50,841 nucleotides of DNA from Prevotella sp. (GCA_017415455.1 JAFQGS010000026.1:1-50841); one strand, 5' to 3'. Positions 39,689 to 49,070 are shown, counted from the first letter of the stretch. The notes: generated by a model not told the origin, from the letters alone. Numbers and translations are program-made.

Positions 39689-40919
39689 ATTTCCAGCCCT
39701 TCTTTGTGCGCTCATGCATCTCTGCCGTGATAGTGAAGAGTGCATCTGCGCTTGAGTTTAGTGCAGTCTCAACAGAGTCTTGCACAACTCCTATGATAAA
39801 ACCAACGGCAACAACTTGCATGGCAATGTCGTTGCTGATGCCAAACAGTGAGCAGGCCATGGGGATGAGAAGTAGGGAACCGCCTGCAACTCCGGAGGTT
39901 CCACAGGCTCCTAATGTGGCAATGATGCTTAGCAACAGCGCACTGCCAAGTGGTATGTTTAGCCCCAATGTCTCACAGGCAGCAAGGGTCATTACGGTAA
40001 TTGTAATGGCGGCACCGTTCATATTGATTATGCTGCCGAGCGGAATACTCACAGAATAGAAGTCCTCGTCAATGCCCATGCGTTTGCATAGGGCCATATT
40101 CACAGGGATATTGGCTGCTGACGAACGGGTGAAGAATGCGCTGACGGCACTCTCCTTTAGGCATTGCCACACCAATGGATAGGGATTGCGGCGTAGCAGG
40201 CAGCCGACGATGATGGGATTCAGCACGAGCGATACGGTCAGAATGCAACCGACGAGCAATAGCAATAGTTTTCCGTATGTGCTGAAGATGTCCAGTCCGC
40301 TTTGCGACACTGTTGTATATACCAAACCTAATATACCAAATGGGGCACATTGTATAATCCATGCTATTACCTTAGACACAGCATCGGCCCATTGGCGAAG
40401 GCTGCTGATAGTTTGTCCGTTTGCCATCTGTTTCAAAGCCAGACCTATTATCACTGCCCAGAAGAGTATGCTGAGGTAATTGGCATTGATAATGGCGGAT
40501 ATGGGATTGCTCATAATGTCTCTGATGATATTACTGAACACGTCTGCAAGTTGTCCTGGCGGCGGAGCGCATGACGCGCTTTCTATGTTTGCCAGTGCAA
40601 TACTTACGGGAAACAGACGGCTTCCTGATACAGCCAGAACGGCGGCTAATAGCGTGGAAAGCATATAGAGCGTTATTACTAAACGGAAACGGCTGCCCAG
40701 TCCGCCACGCGCCGTAGCCACGGATGATGTGACGAGCACGGCTACAAGTACGGGTGCCATAGCCTTCAATGCGCCTACAAACATGTCGCCCATTACGGAT
40801 ATGGCGCTATGTCCCGGGGCTATGAGGGCCAGTATGGAGCCGGTAATGATACCAATAGATATTCGTAGCATCAGGTTTGTTTGCTGCCAGGAGAGAAGGA
40901 TTGTTTTGATTTTATGCAT
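39687..40919 (-). CDS. sstT: Serine/threonine:sodium symporter SstT
   Basis: 410 aa, the usual SstT length. Dicarboxylate/amino-acid:cation symporter (DAACS) fold with about eight hydrophobic segments and two re-entrant hairpins. Signatures include SFFTRSSAANIPVN (here AFFTRSSAANIPVN), the SIPLGSIINMNGAAI stretch of the cation site, and GTSGVAGGSLLLIPMACSLFGI near the C-terminus. It imports serine and threonine with sodium across the inner membrane. It has no functional link to the glycan genes and appears to be a single-gene transcript lying between them. Confidence 0.9.
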   Translation of the reverse strand: MHKIKTILLSWQQTNLMLRISIGIITGSILALIAPGHSAISVMGDMFVGALKAMAPVLVAVLVTSSVATARGGLGSRFRLVITLYMLSTLLAAVLAVSGSRLFPVSIALANIESASCAPPPGQLADVFSNIIRDIMSNPISAIINANYLSILFWAVIIGLALKQMANGQTISSLRQWADAVSKVIAWIIQCAPFGILGLVYTTVSQSGLDIFSTYGKLLLLLVGCILTVSLVLNPIIVGCLLRRNPYPLVWQCLKESAVSAFFTRSSAANIPVNMALCKRMGIDEDFYSVSIPLGSIINMNGAAITITVMTLAACETLGLNIPLGSALLLSIIATLGACGTSGVAGGSLLLIPMACSLFGISNDIAMQVVAVGFIIGVVQDSVETALNSSADALFTITAEMHERTKKGWK

Positions 40920-40970
40920 ATTAAATTATTTTGTATTGTAATTGTAATAATCTGACGGAATTACCATTGT

Positions 40971-41073
40971 GATGTAAATCTATATCTTTCTGAAGCGTGC
41001 TCTGGGGCAAGGCCAGCTGCTTTCCTTATTGGCTTGGATGTAAATCAATGTCTTTTTTGAAGCGTATTCCGGG
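40971..41073. repeat. Imperfect ~37-bp direct repeat
   Basis: GATGTAAATCTATATC, then a TCTGAAGCGTGCTCTGGGG part (40971-41007), recurs as GATGTAAATCAATGTC, then TTTTGAAGCGTATTCCGGGG (41037-41073), a 66-bp period. Both copies lie just upstream of sstT. Confidence 0.6.
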
Positions 41074-41151
41074 GTGTGGGCTACGCAAAGGCATACATTA
41101 CTTAATGCAACATGTCAATGGCGTTTCATGGTATCAGGTGGTAACTTTGTA

Positions 41152-41159
41152 CAAAGATA
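41152..41159 (-). promoter_or_regulatory. Possible sstT promoter (-7 element)
   Basis: TATCTTTG on the minus strand fits TAnnTTTG; a second match, TAACTTTG (41142-41149), lies on the plus strand, and together they form the palindrome CTTTGTACAAAG. The -33 region for sstT is weak. The implied leader is ~225 nt. Confidence 0.35.
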
Positions 41160-41235
41160 GTAATTTTCCCACTATAAAACGTATGATGTGGATATTAAGT
41201 AACCGAAATATTTATAGTACAGCCTAAATGAAAAA

Positions 41236-41267
41236 AAGGATGCGTTTCCGCTTGGAGACGCATCCTT
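41236..41267 (-). terminator. Terminator of the SusC/SusD operon
   Basis: AAGGATGCGT (41236-41245) pairs with ACGCATCCTT (41258-41267), with further GGA/TCC pairing inside. On the minus strand a run of seven T follows. It lies 22 bp after the SusD stop. Confidence 0.85.
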
Positions 41268-41288
41268 CTTATTTGTTATTCCAATGTG

Positions 41289-43490
41289 TTATTCTGCAAC
41301 AACTTCCTCTGCAAGTGGGTCGAATGTACCATTTGCACCGCCGTTGTTATAGTCCTGCCATCCGATAGTCTGTGGCAGATCCTTGTTAGCGTTCTGTGCT
41401 CCATTGCTCAGACCGAAGAAATAGTACTTTGGACGGAAGTGCATGTAGAGCAAGTTGTGCTGTGAGTCCCAAGCGTCACCGCGCTTCTCGCTTACAACGA
41501 GGTTCTCCTGATACCATGCCTTCAGAGTCTGCAGCTGGCTGTCGATATCTTCCTTACGGAAGTCTACAGGCTCGCAACGTGCTGCTCCTGCCTTGAGTAT
41601 TGGGTCGCTGTCGTATGTTGTACCACCAACGCCATACTTGTCTGCTGTGCGGAACTCTATGTTCTCACGACGCTGACCGTTAAGTGGAGTGAAACCGAGC
41701 CATTCGCAAGTGTTACCGTTCCAACCTGTGAGTACCCATGTCTGTGGTGCACCCTCTGGGAGAACTGTACCGCCATCATAAAGCATCCAACGACGTACGT
41801 CGTCGAAACGCTTACCCTCATAAGCGAACTCAATCTGACGCTCATAGAGGATTGCGCTCATACAAGCATTCTGGTCGCCTTCAAGTCCTTGCTGCAGGCC
41901 GTAGTTGTTCTCTGCTGTATAACCAGCACGTGCGCGAACCTGCTGCAGGCACTTCACTGCCTCAGACATATCACCTGCCATACAGGCTGCCTCTGCGAGG
42001 TTGAGAAGAACTTCGGCAAAACGCAGTTCGATGAGCGGAGCGGCAGAGTAATAAGGAGCAGCTCCCTTTGTGTCGGTTGCCATATACTGATAGAGTGGGC
42101 TGCTGTTTACGTCAAGGTCGTCACTCTTCTTGCGAACATAAACACCCACCTTGCTGCCAAGAAGGTTATCTGCACCGTATGAGTTTCCGCTCTCAGGGTT
42201 GCCTTGGTCATCCTTGTCAGTATACCATACATAGTTCCATATAGCAAAGTTCTTGCCATCTGCAGGGTTGTATGGGTCTTTCAGACTTGCGTCACCGTTG
42301 TATGCCCAGCGGAAGCCAGGGAATGCGAATGTGCGATAGAAACGTGGATCGCGGTCCATGAAAGGATAGTCCTTGTCATAGTCGATGCTTGATGTCTCAA
42401 GCTTAGTGTATGTGCCTGTTCCTGCAGGAATCTTACCATCCTTCATTGGGAACATGTTAACGAGCATCATACCTGCGCCCTTGCCACCGCCACCGGTGTT
42501 CGCAGGACGGATGTCACGCTCCCAACGGTTGTTCTTCTGATTGTCAAGTCCGTCACCTTCGATGTTGTTGTGCAGTGTTACGAACACAGCCTCTGGGTTA
42601 ACACCGCTTGTGAGGAACTGTCCTGCAAAGTCAGAGCCGTTCACGTTGTTTGTTGTCTGATACAAGCCGTAGCCGCAAGCAGTGATTGAGTCAAGCTCCT
42701 GCTTCATCATAGCGTAAGCGCTTTCCCAACGTTTTGTGTCGTTAGCACGGTTGAAGAGAGGGCTGCACCACCAAACAAGAACACGGCCTTTCAAAGCAAG
42801 AGCAGTACCTGTAGTGACACGTCCGTAGTCAGAACCTGTCCAACCACCGTTCATTGTCTTCTCTGCAAGCATCTTAGCCGCATTGTCAAGGTCTTTGAGT
42901 ATGAAGTTAATACAATCCTTTGCTGAAGAGCGTGGAGTGAAAGATGACGCAGTTGGTTCAAGCACCTTGTCGAGAATTGGCACACCACCGTACCACTTAA
43001 CAAGATTGAAGTAGCACCATGCACGCAGGAAGTAAGCCTGACCGAGCAGAATGTTCTTCTCTTCTTCGCTCAGTGAGCCGCCCTGAATACCGGCGATACA
43101 ATCGTTGATGTTACGGATGCGTCCGTAAACAGATTCCTGAATATTGTTCTGCTGACCCATGAAGAAGTCTGGCACAGCGTTGTCATTGCTCATTGAGGTT
43201 AGTTCAATCTCAGGATTTACAAGATTGCTGAAGCCGGTATATTCCTCTGTTGCCTTAGCTGCGATGTCTGCATTACCCATTGATGGATATTTCCATGTCA
43301 AATCGTTTGTTGCAGGCAGCGACCACGCATACAGGTCGTTAAGACGGCCGTTGGCACCACTGTAATAGTTGTATATGTCTGTGTTTGCATTGTCGTAGTT
43401 CTTCTTGTCCTCAAGGAAGTCATCGCTACAAGACGCAAGGCTTAAAGTAGCCAACAGACCGAAGCCTAATAATTTTATTGTTGTTTTCAT
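41289..43490 (-). CDS. SusD-family surface glycan-binding lipoprotein
   Basis: 733 aa, longer than most SusD proteins. Lipobox LATLSLASC followed by SDDFLED, the standard SusD opening. Helical TPR-type scaffold: IRNINDCIAGIQGG, LLGQAYFLRAWCYFNLVKWYGGVPILD, CINFILKDLDNAAKML, LRFAEVLLNLAEAACMAGDMSEAV, LQQVRARAGY, ILYERQIEFAYEGKRFDDVRRW. It sits on the outer face of the outer membrane, caps the SusC transporter and binds the glycan; the ligand cannot be read from sequence, but PL1 and RG-II-type genes nearby suggest a pectic oligosaccharide. Starts 24 bp after the SusC stop; last gene of its operon. Confidence 0.93.
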   Translation of the reverse strand: MKTTIKLLGFGLLATLSLASCSDDFLEDKKNYDNANTDIYNYYSGANGRLNDLYAWSLPATNDLTWKYPSMGNADIAAKATEEYTGFSNLVNPEIELTSMSNDNAVPDFFMGQQNNIQESVYGRIRNINDCIAGIQGGSLSEEEKNILLGQAYFLRAWCYFNLVKWYGGVPILDKVLEPTASSFTPRSSAKDCINFILKDLDNAAKMLAEKTMNGGWTGSDYGRVTTGTALALKGRVLVWWCSPLFNRANDTKRWESAYAMMKQELDSITACGYGLYQTTNNVNGSDFAGQFLTSGVNPEAVFVTLHNNIEGDGLDNQKNNRWERDIRPANTGGGGKGAGMMLVNMFPMKDGKIPAGTGTYTKLETSSIDYDKDYPFMDRDPRFYRTFAFPGFRWAYNGDASLKDPYNPADGKNFAIWNYVWYTDKDDQGNPESGNSYGADNLLGSKVGVYVRKKSDDLDVNSSPLYQYMATDTKGAAPYYSAAPLIELRFAEVLLNLAEAACMAGDMSEAVKCLQQVRARAGYTAENNYGLQQGLEGDQNACMSAILYERQIEFAYEGKRFDDVRRWMLYDGGTVLPEGAPQTWVLTGWNGNTCEWLGFTPLNGQRRENIEFRTADKYGVGGTTYDSDPILKAGAARCEPVDFRKEDIDSQLQTLKAWYQENLVVSEKRGDAWDSQHNLLYMHFRPKYYFFGLSNGAQNANKDLPQTIGWQDYNNGGANGTFDPLAEEVVAE

Positions 43491-43514
43491 TTTTCTTTCT
43501 TTTTATGTTGTTGC

Positions 43515-46500
43515 TTAGAAAGTGAGATTTACACCGACAGTCCATGTTCTCAATGTAGGATAGTTGCCGTATGTTCCTGCCATTGGGTTCATGAAATCAT
43601 CTGGATAAGGATTGTAGAAGTTAAGCAGGTTCTGACCTGTAACGTTCACACGTGCACTCTGAATGCCGATCTTCTTCACCCACATGCTTGGAATTGTGTA
43701 AGCAAGTGTCAGACGGCTGAGCTGAACGCGTGCTGCGCTTATTCTCCAGAAGCTTGACGCTACACCGTTAACGCTTGTGTAGGCAAGGTTAGGATACTGT
43801 GCTGCCTGGTTTGCAGACATAATCAGATTGCCGCTGCCGTCGTAGATGTCCTGATATACATACATGTTGTCAGGATTCCAGAATGAAGGCATGTTGCAGT
43901 ATTCGAGGTTGCCCTGTGGCTTGAGTGCCTGGCCAGGTATTGTTGTATAACCGCCCCAGCTTGCGCCAATCTGGAAGTTGATAGAAAGGTCTTTCCAAGA
44001 AGCACCGGCGTTGATTGTAAATCCGTAAGGATTGTTGCGGTGTCCAAGTTCTACCTGGTCGTTCTCGTCGTCTACGATACCGTCCGGACCCTCATATTCG
44101 CCGGTCTCGGCATTGTAAGCTCCGCGTACATCCTTATATATAAGCATACCCGGGCGAACATCGTCCTTTGCAAGACCCATATATGTGCCGTATGTACCAT
44201 CTTCCTTCTTCATGTATCTGTCGAAGTATTCCTCGATGTCCTGGAAGTCGCGGAACATACCGATGCACTGCATACCCCAAAGACCATTGTCTGTACGGCT
44301 GCCGTGTGTAAGCTGACGATAGAGATACTCGTCTTCCCAGTCCATAAGCAGAACCTTGTTGTCAGAGTAACCGGTGTTGATGCCGATGTTATACTTGAAG
44401 TCCTTGCCAATCTTGTCGCGCCAAGAGAGAGAGAGCTCGTAACCCCAGCTGTCCATCTTACCAAGGTTGGTAGATGCAGTCTGAGTACCTACAGTTGAAG
44501 GAATGCTCTGTATGATGTTCATAAGCATTTCGCGGTTCCACTCACGGTAAGCCTCGAATGTTACAGCAAGACGCTGCTTCAGGAAGTGAGCGTCAACACC
44601 AAGGTTGAACTTGTAAGACTTATCCCAGTGTACGTCGCGGTTTACTGCTGAGTTGTTCTTGTTGATAGTGATACGGTTGCTTGAGTCGTTGCCCACGCCT
44701 GTGCCGAATACAACACCCTTGTTGGCATCCTGTGCGTAAACCTGCATCCACTGCCAAGCAGCGAGGTTGTCACGACCTGTAAGACCGAATGATGTGCGTA
44801 CCTTCAAGAAGTCAACCCACTTCACCTTGTCTCTGAACCAGTTCTCCTCAGAGATAACCCAACCTGCACTTACAGCAGGGAATGTTCCCCAGTAGTTCTC
44901 AGGAGCAAACTTTGTAGAAGCGTCAGAACGGAGCAGGAACTCAAACAGATATTTGTCTGCGTATGAGTAGTTGATACGTCCGATGTAAGACAATGTACCG
45001 CTTTCGCTGCGTGTGAAGACTGTTGTCATCTCACCTGTAGCAGAGTTGTACTGACCTGTAGTGAACTCGTATGGCTGCTCGCGCTGACCCTGCAAGTACT
45101 CGCTTTCTGCCTCAGACTTCTCAACAGAGAACAGAGCACTGATGTCGTGCTTGCCGAATGTGCGCGCATACTGAGCAGTGAAGTTCATCTGATAGTTGTC
45201 TGTACGGGTCATTGTACGGTAAAGCATGTTACCGTTGCTCTGTGTTATAGGCTTGAAGTTAGAAGGTGCCAGATAGTCAAACTCTGGGTCTTCCATGCCT
45301 GTAGGAGTGTAGAGGTGATTGCCGCTACCATAACGGTTAACCATCTGGTAAACAGTGTATTGTGTACCATACTGGTTTGTCTTGTCGTTGTTGATACTCT
45401 TAGAATATGTGAAGCGGAGGTTCAATCCCTTCAGTATCTTGCTCCAACCGAAGTCATAGCTGATATGACCCTGAATGTTCATGTTTGAAGTCATGCTCTT
45501 GCTATAGTCTCCGTTGTTCTGCAGAGTAGCGAAGTTGTAGTTCTGGTCCTGATTTCTCATGGTGTTACCCACACCGTATGAAACCATGTCATAGCCATTG
45601 ATGCTCTCTGGCATGTATCCCGGACGAGTGAGCAGCAGGTTGTAGTCTTTCTCCTTATTAGAACCACCAACCTTTACAAGAGGATTGTTCTTCTCTCCGT
45701 AGTCACCGCTAACGTTAAGTCCGGCGCTGAGCCACTTGCTTATCTTCACATCAACACCTGCACGGTAGTTCCAACGGTCGTAGTCAAGCTTGCCGAGGTT
45801 ACCGTCCTGGTTGAAGTAACTACCACCGGCAAAGTAACTTACGTTGTCTGTGGCACCGCTGATGTTAACGCTATGCTTGTGTGTCACACCTGTCTCCCAG
45901 TACTTGTCAAGCAGGTCGTTGTTAAGGCTCTTCATAGCCTCAAGCTCGTCTGCCTGGAACAATGCTGTTGTGAGGTTGGTAGATGTCTTGGTTGGGTCAG
46001 CCATTGTCACGGCGTTGTAGAGGCGTCCGTAGTCGTATGTGCTAAGCATCTTAGGACGTGCAACCTCGTCTGTGAAACCGAAAGAGCCGTTGTAAGAGAT
46101 GCGTGGAGCACCGAGCTTACCCTTCTTTGTGGTTACGAGGATAACACCGTTGGCAGCGCGTGCACCGTAAACGGCAGCACTTGCGTCCTTCAATACAGAG
46201 ATGCTCTCCACCTCGCTTGCGTCGAGGTTGTTGAATGCCTCAGCACCAAGGTTCTGATAAGAGTTGCCCACCTTTACGTCGTTAGGATAGATATATCCGT
46301 CGATAACGAAGAGAGGCTGCTGTGCTGTAGAACCTACATCACCGAGAGAGTTCACGTCGCGGATAGAAAGACGTGCGCTTTCGCCCGGACGAGCGTCACC
46401 GCCGCTAACACCAAGACCGTTTACAAGCCCGCTAAGTGCGCTTGCAAGGTTACCTGTTGCCAGGTCCTGGATGTCTTCCATTGGTACGTTTGCCACCGAA

Positions 46501-46847
46501 CCGGTGAGGTGTGCCTTTTTCTGTGTGCCGTAACCTACAACCACAACCTCGTCAAGGTCGTTATAGTCGGTATCAAGAGCCACGCGGCCACCCTTGGTAT
46601 TGGTGTCTTTGTAGCCGATGTATGAAATCACGATGTTTGCGTCGGCAGGAGCATCAACCTTATAGTTGCCGTCAAAGTCGGTAACGGTTGCTATCTTTGT
46701 GCCCTCAACGCGTACTGTAGCACCGATAACAGGCTCGCCGTTCTCGTCGACAACAGTACCTTGAACAACTTTGTTCTGTGCCAGGGCTGGCAGTGCGCAT
46801 GTCATTGCCAAGCCGAGGAATAGGGTTTTTATATACTTGTTATTCAT
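43515..46847 (-). CDS. SusC-family TonB-dependent outer-membrane transporter
   Basis: 1110 aa, signal peptide MNNKYIKTLFLGLAMTCALPALA. A carboxypeptidase-regulatory-like domain (~25-100: VQGTVVDENGEPVIGATVRVEG) is followed by the SusC box region DLDEVVVVGYGTQKKAHLTGSV, the TonB plug (SVLKDASAAVYGARAANGVILVTTKKG) and a 22-stranded barrel ending GVNLTF. It imports oligosaccharides bound by the partner SusD using TonB energy. Lies 24 bp after the DUF5123-type lipoprotein gene and 24 bp before SusD, so all three are co-transcribed. Confidence 0.95.
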   Translation of the reverse strand: MNNKYIKTLFLGLAMTCALPALAQNKVVQGTVVDENGEPVIGATVRVEGTKIATVTDFDGNYKVDAPADANIVISYIGYKDTNTKGGRVALDTDYNDLDEVVVVGYGTQKKAHLTGSVANVPMEDIQDLATGNLASALSGLVNGLGVSGGDARPGESARLSIRDVNSLGDVGSTAQQPLFVIDGYIYPNDVKVGNSYQNLGAEAFNNLDASEVESISVLKDASAAVYGARAANGVILVTTKKGKLGAPRISYNGSFGFTDEVARPKMLSTYDYGRLYNAVTMADPTKTSTNLTTALFQADELEAMKSLNNDLLDKYWETGVTHKHSVNISGATDNVSYFAGGSYFNQDGNLGKLDYDRWNYRAGVDVKISKWLSAGLNVSGDYGEKNNPLVKVGGSNKEKDYNLLLTRPGYMPESINGYDMVSYGVGNTMRNQDQNYNFATLQNNGDYSKSMTSNMNIQGHISYDFGWSKILKGLNLRFTYSKSINNDKTNQYGTQYTVYQMVNRYGSGNHLYTPTGMEDPEFDYLAPSNFKPITQSNGNMLYRTMTRTDNYQMNFTAQYARTFGKHDISALFSVEKSEAESEYLQGQREQPYEFTTGQYNSATGEMTTVFTRSESGTLSYIGRINYSYADKYLFEFLLRSDASTKFAPENYWGTFPAVSAGWVISEENWFRDKVKWVDFLKVRTSFGLTGRDNLAAWQWMQVYAQDANKGVVFGTGVGNDSSNRITINKNNSAVNRDVHWDKSYKFNLGVDAHFLKQRLAVTFEAYREWNREMLMNIIQSIPSTVGTQTASTNLGKMDSWGYELSLSWRDKIGKDFKYNIGINTGYSDNKVLLMDWEDEYLYRQLTHGSRTDNGLWGMQCIGMFRDFQDIEEYFDRYMKKEDGTYGTYMGLAKDDVRPGMLIYKDVRGAYNAETGEYEGPDGIVDDENDQVELGHRNNPYGFTINAGASWKDLSINFQIGASWGGYTTIPGQALKPQGNLEYCNMPSFWNPDNMYVYQDIYDGSGNLIMSANQAAQYPNLAYTSVNGVASSFWRISAARVQLSRLTLAYTIPSMWVKKIGIQSARVNVTGQNLLNFYNPYPDDFMNPMAGTYGNYPTLRTWTVGVNLTF

Positions 46848-46871
46848 GATTTATTCACTTTTTATAGTTAT

Positions 46872-48365
46872 TTATTCTGCTGAAGGGAACCAACGAGAGT
46901 CTCCTGTCTGGAGTGCCACCTGCTCAGCACCTGTAGGTGTGAAGTCGCCGTTCTCTGCATCAACGAATGCAGGGTCGCTCTGCAACTGATAACCAGTGTC
47001 ATACTGAGTGTTGTTGCCGGTGACTGCAGGATCGCAAATCTCTGCCTTGCCGTCGAACCAGTAAGTGTTGTTGTTGAAAATGGTCTTGTCTGCATTTCCT
47101 ACACGGCCTACGATACGGCGTGGCACCTGGTTGCTACCGCAGTCTACGAAGATGTTGTTGAGGATTTCATACTCTGATGTTGCTCGTCCGTCGAATCCGC
47201 CGTGATTACAGAGCTGACCAGTCTTCGCAATGTTGTAGAATGTACAGTTGTACATGTTGATAGAGTTCTTTGAGAAGTCAGCACGGTCGCAACGTCCTGC
47301 GTTGTTGTAACGCAAGAAGTACTTGGCATGCTTCAAAGCACCGAGTATAGTGTTTGTGGAGTTCCAGAATGTACAGTTGCGTGCAGTGAAGTCGTTGATG
47401 AAGCCGCCACCGTCGTAAATCTCGAAGTATGTGCCGCCGCTCATGCCTGCGTCTGTAGTGAAGTTGATTGTTGTGTTCTCAATCAGGAATGTTGCAATAC
47501 AGTATTTCTTCTTGTTGTCGTACAAGAACTTGCGCTGTACGTTGTATGCGTAGCAGTTCTGTATTGTTACAGGGTCGTTGATGATGTAGTGGCTGTTCAT
47601 ACCCTTGATAGCCTCGTTAGGATTGTCGCTGAGACCAAGGATCGGGTCTGTTGTGCCCAGACCGTCGATGTTCATGTAGCGAAGGATGAATCCACCGCCG
47701 AAACGTATAGATGCACCTGTGCCGTAAGCTATGGTTGCATAGTCAGTCTTGCTTGCTGTGCGCAGCAATACCTTGTTGTGACCGAAGTCAACAACTCCCG
47801 ACAATGTGTAAGAACCGCCCGGTTCAAGGTCGAAGATTACTGTTTTCTCTGTCGGAGTCTTGATAAGAGAGTCAATCTCCGGTGTCTGTGCCCACTCGTA
47901 AAGGTCTGTTCCGTTTGGAACTACTGCATCGGCAGGCATAAATGTGGTAAATCTGTATTCTGTTGCCACTTCCGCGTCACTGTTGTTTACGTCAGTGTTT
48001 CCCAATGTCTTGATAGAGAACACATAGTAAGTGTCTTCCATGCGAGGGAGAGTAACAGAACATCCGTCAACGATGCTGTCGGCAACAATCTTGTTCTCAG
48101 GGTCATCAACGTTCCAAAGAGAAACAAGATAGCCTCCGGCTCCGTGAACTACTGGCCATGAGATTGTCTGTGTCTTGCCGTCTGCACTTGATACGACAGT
48201 AAGAACAGAATCACCAGGCGATACCATGACGGAATTGTTGACTGAAGGTCCGAAGTCCTCGTCGTCATAACCGTCTACGGCGCAAGAAGTAAAGCACAAT
48301 GCACTCATGGCAAGAGCCATAAGACCATACGTCTTACCTCGTAGTGATAAATGATTTTTTTTCAT
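46872..48365 (-). CDS. DUF5123/DUF4957-type beta-helix surface lipoprotein
   Basis: 497 aa from the ATG at 48365, which gives a lipoprotein signal (MKKNHLSLRGKTYGLMALAMSALCFTSC) with acidic AVDGYDDEDF after the Cys; the in-frame ATG at 48446 would place 27 polar residues before it and is rejected. An Ig/fibronectin-like domain (~40-140: TISWPVVHGAGGYLVSLWNV) precedes a parallel beta-helix (~170-497) with PVTIQNCYAYNV, FTARNCTFWNS, MYNCTFYNIAKTG and a closing DPAFVDAENGDFTPTG. This matches the DUF4957/DUF5123 group common next to SusC/SusD in pectin loci. Likely a surface pectin-binding or lyase-like protein; catalytic residues were not identified. First gene of the SusC/SusD operon. Confidence 0.8.
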   Translation of the reverse strand: MKKNHLSLRGKTYGLMALAMSALCFTSCAVDGYDDEDFGPSVNNSVMVSPGDSVLTVVSSADGKTQTISWPVVHGAGGYLVSLWNVDDPENKIVADSIVDGCSVTLPRMEDTYYVFSIKTLGNTDVNNSDAEVATEYRFTTFMPADAVVPNGTDLYEWAQTPEIDSLIKTPTEKTVIFDLEPGGSYTLSGVVDFGHNKVLLRTASKTDYATIAYGTGASIRFGGGFILRYMNIDGLGTTDPILGLSDNPNEAIKGMNSHYIINDPVTIQNCYAYNVQRKFLYDNKKKYCIATFLIENTTINFTTDAGMSGGTYFEIYDGGGFINDFTARNCTFWNSTNTILGALKHAKYFLRYNNAGRCDRADFSKNSINMYNCTFYNIAKTGQLCNHGGFDGRATSEYEILNNIFVDCGSNQVPRRIVGRVGNADKTIFNNNTYWFDGKAEICDPAVTGNNTQYDTGYQLQSDPAFVDAENGDFTPTGAEQVALQTGDSRWFPSAE

Positions 48366-48463
48366 AAATCGATAGTTAAAGTTATACATAAATATATTTA
48401 TATAGATATTCTCAATGTTATTAGCATCCCCCTCGGGTTCTTTCATAGGTATATATTAATGTG

Positions 48464-48471
48464 CAAATATA
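48464..48471 (-). promoter_or_regulatory. -7 element of the SusC/SusD operon promoter
   Basis: TATATTTG on the minus strand matches TAnnTTTG; the -33 region is TTTA-like and weak, as is common for activator-dependent glycan operons. Transcription from ~48457 would give a ~90-nt leader to the ATG at 48365, supporting that start. Confidence 0.55.
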
Positions 48472-48723
48472 CACTTTTTTTCTAAATAAAGTATAATTAA
48501 TGCAGAAAAAGTGTTTAGGAATTGTAAATTGCATTGCTTTATGTTGTGAAAGGCATGCGGATAATCGTCAAGTGCGATACATTCCGCTCTGGTTTTTGCG
48601 GCAAAAGTATCGCATTGGGTAGCGGAAGGATAGGGATGGTTAATGCCTGAATGCGGTGCGCATTGTGGCTGCATAGGCATTGAACGCAAGGTCTTTAGGG
48701 CGTGGTCGCATCATTGCGCGGTG

Positions 48724-49032
48724 ATGATTTTATGATTGCATAGTGATGATGACGTGATTGCATAGTCGTGGCGGTGCGATAACGTTGAGATGCTGCTATG
48801 ATGGCATAGCGATGGCGGTATGATTACATTGCGATGGCTGCACCATGACATAGCCATCGTGTCATGATGGCAAAGCAACGGCAGTGCCATAAGATAGTAA
48901 TCATCACTATGATGAGATAGCGATGACGGGGTGGTGAAGATGTAATGCTGGTGCGATAGATATGCAATGATGAGATGATAAGTATGTAATGATGGAATGA
49001 TAAATATGTAATGACAAGGTGATGGCATATTT
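48724..49032. repeat. 22-bp tandem array, locus C (fourteen units)
   Basis: Fourteen units start at 48724, 48746, 48768, 48790, 48812, 48834, 48856, 48878, 48900, 48923, 48945, 48967, 48989 and 49011; all are 22 bp except the ninth (23). Typical units are ATGCTGCTATGATG followed by GCATAGCG, and ATCGTGTCATGATG followed by GCAAAGCA. The register and the GATGRCATAG core are those of loci A and B. The last four units drift toward ATGATGNGATGATAA-type sequence. Confidence 0.85.
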
Positions 49033-49070
49033 ATCACAACACAATAAAGGCTGGTGTGTGGAAACAAAAA

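Larger units (their letters stand above)
40920..41288. other. Intergenic region between sstT and the SusD gene
   Basis: Contains an imperfect direct repeat of ~37 bp (40971-41007 and 41037-41073, both GATGTAAATC...GAAGCGT...GGGG), a palindromic promoter-like site around CTTTGTACAAAG (41142-41159) with TAnnTTTG elements on both strands, and the SusD terminator (41236-41267). No gene recognised. Confidence 0.65.

Noticed and set aside
45873-46625. 250-codon plus-strand open frame
   Set aside because: Antisense to the plug and N-terminal domain of SusC; a codon-usage shadow.
47328-48161. 277-codon plus-strand open frame
   Set aside because: It lies fully antisense to the DUF5123-type lipoprotein, whose signal, domains and operon position are convincing; the antisense product is Cys/Val-rich without domains.
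48724-49032. 22-bp array considered as a CRISPR
   Set aside because: Units are directly abutting with no unique spacers, are degenerate throughout, and no cas gene is present.
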